From NCBI RefSeq assembly GCF_007301515.1, contig NZ_CP041666.1, positions 1,178,001 through 1,242,000 on the forward strand: 64,000 nucleotides of DNA, given 5' to 3'. This document shows, in pieces, positions 25,288-34,314 of the stretch. Position 1 is the stretch's first letter; each line of letters starts with the position of its first letter. Origin of the DNA: Radiobacillus deserti. Lineage in GTDB: Bacteria > Bacillota > Bacilli > Bacillales > Amphibacillaceae. The position numbers and the translations under genes are program-made. The notes under the pieces are model-generated. The model worked only from the letters and a program-made list of their open reading frames with translations, made no database searches and was not told the origin of the DNA.

Positions 25288-26907
25288 TTAACTAGAAATT
25301 TTACTCTCTTTTTGAAAATTCGAAGGCGTCATTCCTGTCCATTTTTTAAATGTGCTACTAAAATGTCTTTCATCTTTATAGCCTGTTTTATTAGCAACCT
25401 CATATATTTTATAATGCTGAGTCAACAGTATCTTTGCTTGTGTAATCCGGTATTGATGCAAATAATCTAAAAAATTAATTCCGAGCTCTTGTTTAAATAA
25501 TGTACTTAAGTATGCACTTGATACAAATACTTCATTCGCGACAGATTCCAATGTTAGATTTTCTGTATATCTTCCCTCAATGATGGCTTGCGCTCGTTGG
25601 ACTGTGCGGTGAACTGGTTTTTCTGCAGTAACGATCTCAAACAAATTTTGGAATATTTTTTTAAGAATAGTAGACATTTCATCGAAGGTTTTCATCGTAG
25701 GCATTTGTTCTAGCCAGTTTATGAAGTCATTTTCCCATTCAATTTTGGTTAATGTTGTTCCTTGAACAAACTTCTGCATCTCAATAATTAATGTCATGGC
25801 TTTTACGTTCATCTGATCTTTATGATAGGAGGTGTTTTCTTTTAAGTACGTAAGCCAAATTTCTAGTTTATCTAATGCTGCATCGTACTGTTTTTGATAA
25901 ATATATGTGATAAGTTCATTTTCTATATCAGATAGTTTCTTATCATGAGAACTAAGCTTTCTTTCCTGACTTTCTAATTCCGAATAAAAGAAAGCATCCT
26001 TTTCCTTATAATAGTAATGTTCATCTAATGCCTTTTTTGCTTCATGGTAGCTGTCGTGTACATACTCGATGGAAGGTTTCACCCTACCAATTCCTATATA
26101 AATAGGTAATTTTAAATATCGCATGTAATTTTCTTTTAATTGCTGTAGATAGGGAATTAAATGGCTAGAATCATAATGAGAATCTATATTACCTACCCAA
26201 ATAAGAAATTCGTGATCAAACAAAATTTCTAGCTTCCCTGAATAGAAAGAAGATAATGTTTCGTTCGTGACATTCATGGCTGCAAATCGTAGTAGTTCAT
26301 AATCATCTATATAATAGGAAATTGCTTTTGATGGGAATCGAATGATACCTACATGTAAATAATCCTCAGGATGAATACACATCTTTAGCTGCTTCGCGCT
26401 TATCCTTTTCTCTTCGTTCTTGGATTGATCAGGAAAATGGAACCAATAATGTAGCTTTTCTACTTTTTCTAAGTAATTGTTCTTGTCAGCATATTCTTCT
26501 AGTAAATGAAGCTGTTGATTCATTAGCCTTGCTTGATCGATTCGTTGTTTCGCTTGCAGTACGGCATCTAAAATTTTGCTAGGAAGAGCGGGCTTTAATA
26601 TATAGTCAAACACATTTAAGCGGATGGATTGCTTCGCATATTGAAAATCCTCATAACCAGTAAGAATAATTGCTTCAAAAGAGAGCCCTCTCCCTTTCGC
26701 TTGTTGTATAAAGTCTAATCCGTTTATTTTTGGCATTTGAATATCCGTTAAAATGATATCCGGGTGAACATGGTCTAAAAGGGTCAATGCTTCTTCGCCA
26801 TTAGCTGCTTCTCCACAGATTGTAATGTCATGCATGTTCCAGTCAATAGAAGAAATAATTCCGTTACGAATTGTATCCTCATCCTCTGCAATAAATAGCT
26901 TTAGCAT
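25288..26907 (-). CDS. YesN-like response regulator (receiver + AraC-type DNA-binding domain)
   Basis: 539 aa. Receiver domain with phospho-acceptor Asp55 in DIILTDIQMP, acidic pocket E8-D9 and Lys in YILKPA (about 105). A long middle region (about 130-420), then two AraC helix-turn-helices (SVANEVFVSSAYLSTLFKQE about 460-479, and EVANKTGYKDERHFSSTFKK about 508-527). Phosphorylated by the YesM-like kinase encoded 2 bp upstream. Likely activates the divergent carbohydrate operon. Long YesN proteins of this length are typical for Bacillus sugar regulators. Confidence 0.92.
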   Translation of the reverse strand: MLKLFIAEDEDTIRNGIISSIDWNMHDITICGEAANGEEALTLLDHVHPDIILTDIQMPKINGLDFIQQAKGRGLSFEAIILTGYEDFQYAKQSIRLNVFDYILKPALPSKILDAVLQAKQRIDQARLMNQQLHLLEEYADKNNYLEKVEKLHYWFHFPDQSKNEEKRISAKQLKMCIHPEDYLHVGIIRFPSKAISYYIDDYELLRFAAMNVTNETLSSFYSGKLEILFDHEFLIWVGNIDSHYDSSHLIPYLQQLKENYMRYLKLPIYIGIGRVKPSIEYVHDSYHEAKKALDEHYYYKEKDAFFYSELESQERKLSSHDKKLSDIENELITYIYQKQYDAALDKLEIWLTYLKENTSYHKDQMNVKAMTLIIEMQKFVQGTTLTKIEWENDFINWLEQMPTMKTFDEMSTILKKIFQNLFEIVTAEKPVHRTVQRAQAIIEGRYTENLTLESVANEVFVSSAYLSTLFKQELGINFLDYLHQYRITQAKILLTQHYKIYEVANKTGYKDERHFSSTFKKWTGMTPSNFQKESKISS

Positions 26908-26909
26908 TC

Positions 26910-28727
26910 TTACTCACGCCCTTTCTCCTTACTTGATTTCAAAGGAATGTGAATCCTTACCTTCGTACCTATTCCATAGTCACTTTCAATTCGCATATTT
27001 GCCTGTTGTCCATATTTCATCCGAAGTCGTTCCATAATATTTACGAGGGCATACCCAGGACGATCTTGTTCCCTATGGACCTCTATGCTTTCGAAGTCAG
27101 TTTCTTGTAAGTATTCATTTATACGGTTCAACTTGTGTAATTCTATTCCGATACCATTATCCACGACCTCAATGTTTAAGAAATGTTCCTCTTGAGCAAT
27201 TTGAATATAAATGAACCCATTATCCTCAATACCCTCTAAGCCGTGCAGAACCGCATTTTCAACAAGCGGTTGAATTAATAGCTTAGGAATGGGAATTGCT
27301 TTTGTCTCTTCGTTTGCTTGGATTTCATAGGTGAATTTATTGGTAAATCGATTCTTTTGAATGATTAAGTAATTTTCTATTAGCAGTAGTTCATGTCCAA
27401 CGGTTACAAATTCTTTCCCATCACTCAAGCTTAGTCGAAAAAATTGTGACAGCGAGTAAATCAAATCAGCGATGTCCCTTTGATTCTTTTGCTGTGCTTT
27501 CCAAAAGATGGTGTCGAGTGTATTGTATAAAAAATGGGGGTGAATCTGAGCTTGTAACGTTTTTAATTCGGCTTCTTTTCGACTTAGTTGGGTGCGAAAG
27601 ACATCGTCTATCAGTCGTTTGATCTGTTGGACCATTACATCATAGCCGCGTCCCAATTCACCGACTTCATCCTTGCCTCGAAAGGACACTTGCTGTGTAA
27701 AATCTCCCTTTTGCAGCTGATAGATTGATTTGGTTAGTTTTTTTAAGGGCTTTGTAATAACGGACGATACATACCAGGAGAACCACACTCCCATAAAGAA
27801 GCATAAAGCGGTTACAAGAAGTGTCCATATTTTAATGGTATTTAACTCCGTAAGTAACTCGTTCCTCGGTTGTAGGAGTAATACATTCCAGTCATTCTCT
27901 GATTTAGAGCTTGCTAACATCCATTTATTGCTGCTTACAGAAATGGAGTTGTTTGCCTTCTCGGTAAAGTACGGGATATCAGCAATGTGTGCCCCAATCC
28001 ATTTGCTATCGGTGGACGTTATAACTTTGTTGTCCTCATGAACAATAAATAATTGGGCATTATTGCTTAATCCGTTCGTATATTTTCTCCGCAATGTTTC
28101 TTCATTGACTCCAATCACTACAATGCCTAAATCCTTCAGTGTATAAGAATTTTTAATCACCCTTGTTAAAATAATCTTGGTTCGGTTATCTCCTTCAAAC
28201 AGAGGAGCATCGTTCATAAGTAACGTCCAGGATGGATTACCTGCTTGTTCAATGGCGCGTTTGTAATGCTCTGTTTGTTGGAACGCAGAGAAAGGCATTG
28301 CACTTGTCACACCAGTTTGGTTGATTGCTAGTGGAGGTACCTCTTCATTAAATCCATATAACACGAGAGATTGAAAGTCTCGTTGATTCACTAAAAGACT
28401 AGACACTATTTCGTTAATTTGCTTCCGTCTTGAAATAGAGTCATCCTCTGTAATTGGATTTAAAAACTGTTGAACACTAGACAGCAGAAATAAGTAGTTC
28501 GTAAAGTCAACAGCATCGGTTGTAATGTAATCTAATTGGTTACTGATTTGATTTGTGTATTCAAGCTGGGCTCGATTAATTTTTTCTAGTACTTGATTTT
28601 TGGCTGTGTAATAAGAATACCAGCCTGTAATAGCGACGGTAATTAATAATAAAGGAATAAACCAGAGTAAGATTTTGAATCGAACAGGTAGATCTAAATA
28701 AGAAGTAAGGATTCTTCTTTTCTTCAT
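26910..28727 (-). CDS. YesM-like sensor histidine kinase
   Basis: 605 aa from MKKRRILTSYLDL (an ATG 36 bases upstream is also in frame). Membrane helix at about 20-40, extracellular double-Cache-like sensor (about 45-285), second helix (about 290-315), HAMP, then LytS/YesM-type His_kinase domain with the phospho-His in HPHFLYNTLD (about 400), and HATPase with N-box LVENAVLHGLE and G boxes VDNGIGI and YGIGTK. Extracytoplasmic sensing suits a carbohydrate signal. Divergent from the binding-protein gene, with cre-like sites between. Confidence 0.93.
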   Translation of the reverse strand: MKKRRILTSYLDLPVRFKILLWFIPLLLITVAITGWYSYYTAKNQVLEKINRAQLEYTNQISNQLDYITTDAVDFTNYLFLLSSVQQFLNPITEDDSISRRKQINEIVSSLLVNQRDFQSLVLYGFNEEVPPLAINQTGVTSAMPFSAFQQTEHYKRAIEQAGNPSWTLLMNDAPLFEGDNRTKIILTRVIKNSYTLKDLGIVVIGVNEETLRRKYTNGLSNNAQLFIVHEDNKVITSTDSKWIGAHIADIPYFTEKANNSISVSSNKWMLASSKSENDWNVLLLQPRNELLTELNTIKIWTLLVTALCFFMGVWFSWYVSSVITKPLKKLTKSIYQLQKGDFTQQVSFRGKDEVGELGRGYDVMVQQIKRLIDDVFRTQLSRKEAELKTLQAQIHPHFLYNTLDTIFWKAQQKNQRDIADLIYSLSQFFRLSLSDGKEFVTVGHELLLIENYLIIQKNRFTNKFTYEIQANEETKAIPIPKLLIQPLVENAVLHGLEGIEDNGFIYIQIAQEEHFLNIEVVDNGIGIELHKLNRINEYLQETDFESIEVHREQDRPGYALVNIMERLRMKYGQQANMRIESDYGIGTKVRIHIPLKSSKEKGRE

Positions 28728-28780
28728 TATGTGTGCCTCATTCCTCGATATGGTACCACGCAAAAATACGTCACCTTAAA

Positions 28781-28797
28781 AGGATAACGCTTTCATT
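28781..28797 (-). promoter_or_regulatory. Weak cre-like site in the divergent promoter region
   Basis: GGATAACGCTTTCATT keeps the AACGCTTTCA core of the CcpA operator, with two mismatches in the left half. It lies just upstream of the kinase gene. Confidence 0.4.
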
Positions 28798-28860
28798 CTG
28801 CTGATGCTAGTATACTATAATTATAGAAAATAAATAGATAGTTCAAAAATCCTATAAAAA

Positions 28861-28877
28861 ATGTAAACGGTTTCTAA
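28861..28877 (+). promoter_or_regulatory. cre (CcpA operator) upstream of the carbohydrate operon
   Basis: ATGTAAACGGTTTCTAA matches WTGNAARCGNWWWCAWW with one mismatch (T for A). It is 84 bp before the start of the binding-protein gene, in a position that fits catabolite repression. Confidence 0.7.
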
Positions 28878-28960
28878 AAAATGCTACATTGTTTTAAAAT
28901 CAATCCATCCATAGACTTATAAGTGGAAAGCGAAACAAAAACAAAAAAGGTGGGGGAAAG

Positions 28961-30292
28961 ATGAAAAAATCATTTTTATTACTGATATTCGCTTTTATTG
29001 TCTCGATTAGTTTAGTCGCATGTAGTGAAGATTCAAGCTCTAAGGGAGAAAGTAATAGTGGAGGTTCCGGAGATGGAGAACAAGTTACGTTAAGCTTTTT
29101 CACTGCTCTTCCGGATCGTGAAACAGGAATGGGTGGAGTGGAGCAACAAATCATCGATGCATACATGGAAGAAAACCCTAATGTAAAAATTGAAGTGGAA
29201 GCGCTTCAAGATGAACCGTATAAGGACAAAATCAAAATCTATTCATCTACGAATAAATTACCAGATATTATTCAAGCGTGGGGACAGTCTTCTTTCATTG
29301 CTCCTTTAATTGACAACGGCTTATTGCATGAATTGGATGCTGCTGATTTTGAAGATAAAGGATTTATTGAAGGCTCTTTTGATGGCTTTTCTAAAGATGG
29401 GAAGTTGTACGGTGTTCCGAAAAACACAGACTTTTTACCGCTTTTCTACAACAAACGTCTTTTTGAAGAGAATGGCCTAGAGCCTCCGAAAACAGAAAAG
29501 GATTTAATTGAGGTATCTAAGAAATTCCGTGAACTTGGTATTAATCCAGTAGCGATTAACGGTATGGATGGCTGGACATTCCCAATGTGGTTTGATTATA
29601 CGTTACAGCGTGAAACAGGAAGCTTTGACTTAATGGATGATGCGCTAGCTGGTGACGCTTCCTATACAGACCCTGCTGTCATCGATGCTGCAGAAAAAAT
29701 GAAAAAAATGGTTGATGAAGGTGTATTTGCGGATGGCTATTTAACAGCAGACTATGGAACAGCACGAAACTTATTTGGTCAAGAAAAAGCAGCCATGTAC
29801 TTAATGGGTGCATGGGAAATGGGATTAGCTACAGATGAAAACTTCCCTGAAAGCTTTAGAGAAAATGTAGGCGTTATTAACTACCCAGTCTCAGATAAAG
29901 CAGAAGCTGGTGATCTTGTGATTTATCAAGGCGGGGGCTATGCCGTATCTGAGAACTCTGAACATAAAGAGGAGGCTGTAAAATTCCTTCAATATTTCTT
30001 TGAACCAGATAACTGGCCAAAACTTGTATGGCAAAGTGGAGCAGGGATGCCTGCACAGAACTTTGAAGATTACTTAACTGGAGAGGAATCTCAGCTCCAA
30101 AAAGAGATGGTGGACATTTTTAACAGTGTAACATCTGCAAGTGGTACGCCAATTTTAGATGATTCTACTCCTGAATTTAAAGAAACGATTATGACGTTGC
30201 ACCAAGAGCTATTCACTGGAGAAATTACTCCAAAAGAATTTGGTGAAGAATTAGATGCTGCTGCAAAGAAAGCTCGCGAAGCATCTGAATAA
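28961..30292 (+). CDS. Carbohydrate ABC transporter substrate-binding lipoprotein
   Basis: 443 aa. Lipoprotein signal peptide with lipobox LVAC (Cys21), then a Gly/Ser-rich tether and a family 1 extracellular solute-binding fold. Features of the sugar-binding type: PDIIQAWG, FLPLFYNKRLFEENGL, AAMYLMGAWEMG. First gene of a six-gene operon followed by two permeases. No ATPase gene is in the operon, so a shared MsmX-type ATPase encoded elsewhere is expected, as for other Bacillus sugar importers. Ligand probably a beta-glucoside from the downstream GH1 enzyme. Confidence 0.93.
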   Translation: MKKSFLLLIFAFIVSISLVACSEDSSSKGESNSGGSGDGEQVTLSFFTALPDRETGMGGVEQQIIDAYMEENPNVKIEVEALQDEPYKDKIKIYSSTNKLPDIIQAWGQSSFIAPLIDNGLLHELDAADFEDKGFIEGSFDGFSKDGKLYGVPKNTDFLPLFYNKRLFEENGLEPPKTEKDLIEVSKKFRELGINPVAINGMDGWTFPMWFDYTLQRETGSFDLMDDALAGDASYTDPAVIDAAEKMKKMVDEGVFADGYLTADYGTARNLFGQEKAAMYLMGAWEMGLATDENFPESFRENVGVINYPVSDKAEAGDLVIYQGGGYAVSENSEHKEEAVKFLQYFFEPDNWPKLVWQSGAGMPAQNFEDYLTGEESQLQKEMVDIFNSVTSASGTPILDDSTPEFKETIMTLHQELFTGEITPKEFGEELDAAAKKAREASE

Positions 30293-30374
30293 TAGTGAAA
30301 TCGGAAGGTGATGGTGCACATGTGCCCATCATCTTCCATATTCAGAAGATTTAGGAAGGAAAAGAGGGCTAGTC

Positions 30375-31259
30375 ATGAATCAATTGATGTCCAGCAAAAG
30401 ATCGATATTTTTCTTAGTCGCACCTGGCTTTCTCATCCTTATTTCGATGATTATTTTTCCAATTGGGATGAGTATTTATTATGGATTTACTGACTGGGGC
30501 GGTATAGGGGATTACAATTTCATAGGGTTTGAGAATTTTAAAACTATTATTATGAACGATGAAGTCTTTAGAACCTCTCTTATAAACGCTCTTCTTCTAA
30601 CCGTTGCAACGATTGTGATTCAACACCCGATTGCCATTTTCTTGTCGATTCTCATTACACATTGTGGAAGATGGGAAAAGGTTTTACGAACAGTGTTATT
30701 TATTCCTGCAATTATATCCATTGTTGTAACGGCAAAGCTGTGGGCAAGTATCTATAATCCGCAATACGGAGTGCTTAACAATGTTCTGGAAGCAATTGGG
30801 TTATCCTCCTGGACACAGGATTGGTTAGGAAACCCTAATTTAGCTATCTGGTCGATTATTGTAGTGACAATGTGGCAAGGCTTTGGATATGCGTTTTTAC
30901 TTTATTATGCTGGGGTAAAAGGCGTTCCGGATGAACTTTATGAAGCAGCAAAAATAGATGGAGCTAATCCATTCCAATTATATGTGAAGGTTGTTATTCC
31001 ACTGCTTGCTCCCATGATGCGTGTTGCTATTATTATTGCAGTTATATCTTGTTTGAAGCAAATGGAAGTGGTGTACTTGATGACAGATGGTGGTCCGGGA
31101 AATAGTACACAACTTTTAGGAAACTATTTATATCAAACTGCTTTCTCATCTGCTCAATATGGATATGGGAATGCGATATCCGTCATATTTGTCATTGTTG
31201 TTTTAATCATCACAGTTGTTTTAAACAAATTTTTAAAAAGAGATGTTGGTGAATATTAA
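30375..31259 (+). CDS. Carbohydrate ABC transporter permease (MalF/UgpA type)
   Basis: 294 aa, six membrane helices. The inner-membrane EAA loop, which docks the ATPase, is YEAAKIDGANPFQLYVKVVIPLL at about 194 onward. The N-terminus is short and lacks the large MalF periplasmic domain. The stop overlaps the start of the next permease gene by one base (TAATG), indicating translational coupling. Confidence 0.93.
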   Translation: MNQLMSSKRSIFFLVAPGFLILISMIIFPIGMSIYYGFTDWGGIGDYNFIGFENFKTIIMNDEVFRTSLINALLLTVATIVIQHPIAIFLSILITHCGRWEKVLRTVLFIPAIISIVVTAKLWASIYNPQYGVLNNVLEAIGLSSWTQDWLGNPNLAIWSIIVVTMWQGFGYAFLLYYAGVKGVPDELYEAAKIDGANPFQLYVKVVIPLLAPMMRVAIIIAVISCLKQMEVVYLMTDGGPGNSTQLLGNYLYQTAFSSAQYGYGNAISVIFVIVVLIITVVLNKFLKRDVGEY

Positions 31260-32143
31260 TGGAAAAGCAATTAAATACAACACCGAACATATCTGTTATT
31301 CGTAAGAAGGAAAAGAAATCTCTTAGTCTAGGAAAAATAATACTCTATATCTTCATGGCGATTGTAGGGTTCCTGCAGTTGTTTCCGTTGCTATGGCTAT
31401 TCGATTATTCGCTACTTAACAGTGGGGAGTTCTTTGGTGATGCTATTTTACAAATTCCATCTCCACCAGAATGGGAAACCTATATAAGTGCATTTACACA
31501 AGGGAATGTACTCCCCTATTTCTTTAATAGTGTATTGGTTACATTCGTATCTGTCGCGTTAACTGCATTTGTATCGATTTTACTTGCCTATGCGTTTACT
31601 AGAATGAAATGGCGTTTTAGTGCCTTGTTCTTAAACATTATTTTACTAGGAATGATGATTCCCATTCATGCTACGCTACTTCCGAATTTTATTATCTTTA
31701 ATGAAGTAGGAATGTTAAATAGTTATTGGGCTTTGATCTTACCATATACAGCTTTTAATATTCCGATTAGCATGTTCATTGTGACCGGATTTATGGAGAC
31801 GATTCCACGCTCAATTGAGGAAGCTGCAGTTATGGATGGTGCAGGCATTTGGCGAATATTATTTAAGGTTATTTTTCCGATAACAAAGCCAGCCATTGCT
31901 ACGATAAGTGTCGTAAACTTCATTAATTGCTGGAATGAATTTATTATGGCCTACACGTTTATAACGGAGGATACGTTCAAAACACTACCGTTTTCAATTA
32001 TTCAGTTTGTCGGCCAGTATTCTTCTAATTACGGAGCACAATTTGCAGTTATGTCTTTGATCGCAATCCCATCTATTATTATGTACTTATTCTTTACAGA
32101 TGAAATTAACAAAGGGCTAATGGCTGGTTCTATTAAAGGATAG
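31259..32143 (+). CDS. Carbohydrate ABC transporter permease (MalG/UgpE type)
   Basis: 294 aa, six membrane helices after a charged N-terminal tail. EAA loop EEAAVMDGAGIWRILFKVIFP at about 181 onward; terminal GLMAGSIKG is the usual MalG ending. Forms the heterodimeric channel with the preceding permease. Confidence 0.93.
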   Translation: MEKQLNTTPNISVIRKKEKKSLSLGKIILYIFMAIVGFLQLFPLLWLFDYSLLNSGEFFGDAILQIPSPPEWETYISAFTQGNVLPYFFNSVLVTFVSVALTAFVSILLAYAFTRMKWRFSALFLNIILLGMMIPIHATLLPNFIIFNEVGMLNSYWALILPYTAFNIPISMFIVTGFMETIPRSIEEAAVMDGAGIWRILFKVIFPITKPAIATISVVNFINCWNEFIMAYTFITEDTFKTLPFSIIQFVGQYSSNYGAQFAVMSLIAIPSIIMYLFFTDEINKGLMAGSIKG

Positions 32144-32162
32144 GTTAAAGGAGGAGATGGCC

Positions 32163-32789
32163 GTGCTAATAGGAAGTGGAACGGGATGGTTGTATCGAAT
32201 ATGTGAATGGGTGACGCGGCTTGTGTATGTGAATTTACTCTGGCTTGGATTTAGTTTACTTGGTCTTCTTTTATTCGGAATTGGACCTGCTACTTCCTCC
32301 ATGTTTACGGTAATCCGTAAATGGTTAAACCACGATGAAGATATTCGCGTTTTTAGAACGTTCTTGGAAGCTTTTAAAAAGGACTATTGGAAAGCGAACC
32401 TTCTTTTTATTTTACTTTTCATCGGTGGATGTCTCCTTTATTTAGATTTTCTATTCATTGGCCAATTTAGTGGGACTATATCAAGTATGCTTTCCGGAAT
32501 ATTACTTTTGTTAACTGCCATTTATTTGGTCCTTTTATTTACAATTTTTCCGGTGTTTGTCCATTTTGAATTAACGGTGATTCAATCGATTAAATATGCG
32601 ATCCATTTAGGGGTGAGCTCACCTTTGTCCATGGTTATCATTGGGGCGAGTATCTGGCTCATGTATGAAGTTATGGTATATATTCCAGCTACGATTCCGT
32701 TTTTCTCTGGTAGTATTGTTAGCTTTATTGCTATGTATCGAGTAAATATTGCTTTGAAAAAGCTAGAATTAACCTATAATCCAGCGTGA
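32163..32789 (+). CDS. YesL-like membrane protein (DUF624)
   Basis: 208 aa, five to six membrane helices. N-terminal CEWVTRLVYVNLLWLGFSLLG and GIGPATSSMFTVIRKWL (about 40-56) are characteristic of the DUF624/YesL family, which is found with sugar ABC transporters and YesM/YesN systems. Function unknown; perhaps an accessory of uptake or signalling. GTG at 32163 is preferred to ATG 32157, because AAAGGAGGAG directly abuts that ATG. Confidence 0.86.
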   Translation: MLIGSGTGWLYRICEWVTRLVYVNLLWLGFSLLGLLLFGIGPATSSMFTVIRKWLNHDEDIRVFRTFLEAFKKDYWKANLLFILLFIGGCLLYLDFLFIGQFSGTISSMLSGILLLLTAIYLVLLFTIFPVFVHFELTVIQSIKYAIHLGVSSPLSMVIIGASIWLMYEVMVYIPATIPFFSGSIVSFIAMYRVNIALKKLELTYNPA

Positions 32790-32857
32790 AATAAGAGCTG
32801 TTAGAGCATATCTGGCAGCTCTTTGTAGATACAACTGAAGTTGAAGGAGGAGAATAT

Positions 32858-34294
32858 ATGTCGCCAAAGCAGTTTTTATGGGGTGGTGCGGTTGCCGCGC
32901 ATCAATTAGAAGGTGGCTGGAATAAAGGAGGAAAAGGGCCGAGTATTGTTGACGTGATGACGGCTGGGACCAAGGGCGTTCCAAGAAAAATTACGGATGG
33001 AGTTTTGGAAGGGGAATACTACCCGAATCATGAAGCCATTAATTTTTATGGGAAGTATAAACAAGATATTGCGCTTTTTGCCGAAATGGGGTTTAAATGC
33101 TTTCGCACTAGTATCAATTGGACAAGAATTTTTCCGAAAGGGGATGAAGAAGAGCCGAATGAAGAAGGATTGCAGTTTTATGATGATCTATTCGACGAAT
33201 TGTTAAAGCATGGGATAGAACCGGTCATCACGCTGAGTCATTTTGAAATGCCCTATCACCTTGCGAAAGAGTATGGTGGATTTGCGAATCGAAAGGTCGT
33301 TGATTTATTCGTTCGATATGCTGTGACGGTAATGGAAAGGTACAAAGATAAAGTAAAGTATTGGATGACCTTTAATGAAATTAACAATCAAACGAATACG
33401 TCATCCGATATTTTTGGATGGACGTGTTCTGGGGTCAGGTTCTCCGAATATGAAAATAAAGAAGAAATGATGTATCAGGTTGCCCATCATGAATTAGTAG
33501 CAAGTGCACTTATTGTTAAAAAAAGAAAAGCAATCAATCCGGATTTTCAAATCGGGTGTATGATCGCATTTGTACCTTTCTATCCATACTCTTGTAACCC
33601 TGATGATATCATGATTGCGACAGAGTCCATGCATGAGAGATTCTTTTTTCCAGATGTCCACGTGCGAGGCTATTATCCGAGCTATGTGTTAAAAGAGTGG
33701 GAGCGTAAGGGATACCAGATACATATGGAACAAGCGGACAGCCAGATTTTACTGGAAGGGACCGTTGATTTTATTGGACTAAGCTATTACATGTCAAACG
33801 CAGTCAAAGCAGATGCCGAGACAGATACTAGTACATCAACAGATGGTGCGTCTAAGCATTCGGTTCCAAACCCGTATGTGAAAGCGAGTGATTGGGGATG
33901 GCAAATAGACCCAGTCGGCTTAAGATATACACTTGTCACGTTATATGAGCGGTATGAGCTTCCTCTTTTTATTGTAGAAAATGGCTTTGGAGCAATCGAT
34001 GTCATCGAAGAGGACGGATCTGTACAGGATGACTATCGCATAGATTATTTAGCCAATCATATCAAAGAGATGAAGAAGGCAATCGAGATAGATGGCGTGG
34101 ACGTGATGGGCTATACTGCGTGGGGATGCATTGATGTTGTATCCTTTACAACAGGTGAAATGAAAAAACGCTACGGATTTATATATGTGGATCGCAACAA
34201 TGATGGCACAGGTACATTAGAAAGAAGGAAGAAGAAGTCGTTCCATTGGTACCAAAAAGTGATTCGCACAAATGGAGAGGATTTAGCTTTCTAG
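32858..34294 (+). CDS. Glycoside hydrolase family 1, probable 6-phospho-beta-glucosidase
   Basis: 478 aa, full-length GH1 barrel. Acid/base Glu in MTFNEINNQ (about 173) and nucleophile Glu in FIVENGFG (about 372). The phosphate-site loop FTTGEMKKRYGFIYVD (about 430-445) retains the Ser/Thr...Lys-x-Tyr arrangement seen in enzymes that take 6-phospho-glucosides; strict beta-glucosidases have a different loop. RBS GAAGGAGGAG. No signal peptide, so it acts in the cytoplasm, next to a ROK kinase. Unphosphorylated substrate cannot be excluded. Confidence 0.88.
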   Translation: MSPKQFLWGGAVAAHQLEGGWNKGGKGPSIVDVMTAGTKGVPRKITDGVLEGEYYPNHEAINFYGKYKQDIALFAEMGFKCFRTSINWTRIFPKGDEEEPNEEGLQFYDDLFDELLKHGIEPVITLSHFEMPYHLAKEYGGFANRKVVDLFVRYAVTVMERYKDKVKYWMTFNEINNQTNTSSDIFGWTCSGVRFSEYENKEEMMYQVAHHELVASALIVKKRKAINPDFQIGCMIAFVPFYPYSCNPDDIMIATESMHERFFFPDVHVRGYYPSYVLKEWERKGYQIHMEQADSQILLEGTVDFIGLSYYMSNAVKADAETDTSTSTDGASKHSVPNPYVKASDWGWQIDPVGLRYTLVTLYERYELPLFIVENGFGAIDVIEEDGSVQDDYRIDYLANHIKEMKKAIEIDGVDVMGYTAWGCIDVVSFTTGEMKKRYGFIYVDRNNDGTGTLERRKKKSFHWYQKVIRTNGEDLAF

Positions 34295-34314
34295 AATGGG
34301 GAGGAGGGAATAAT

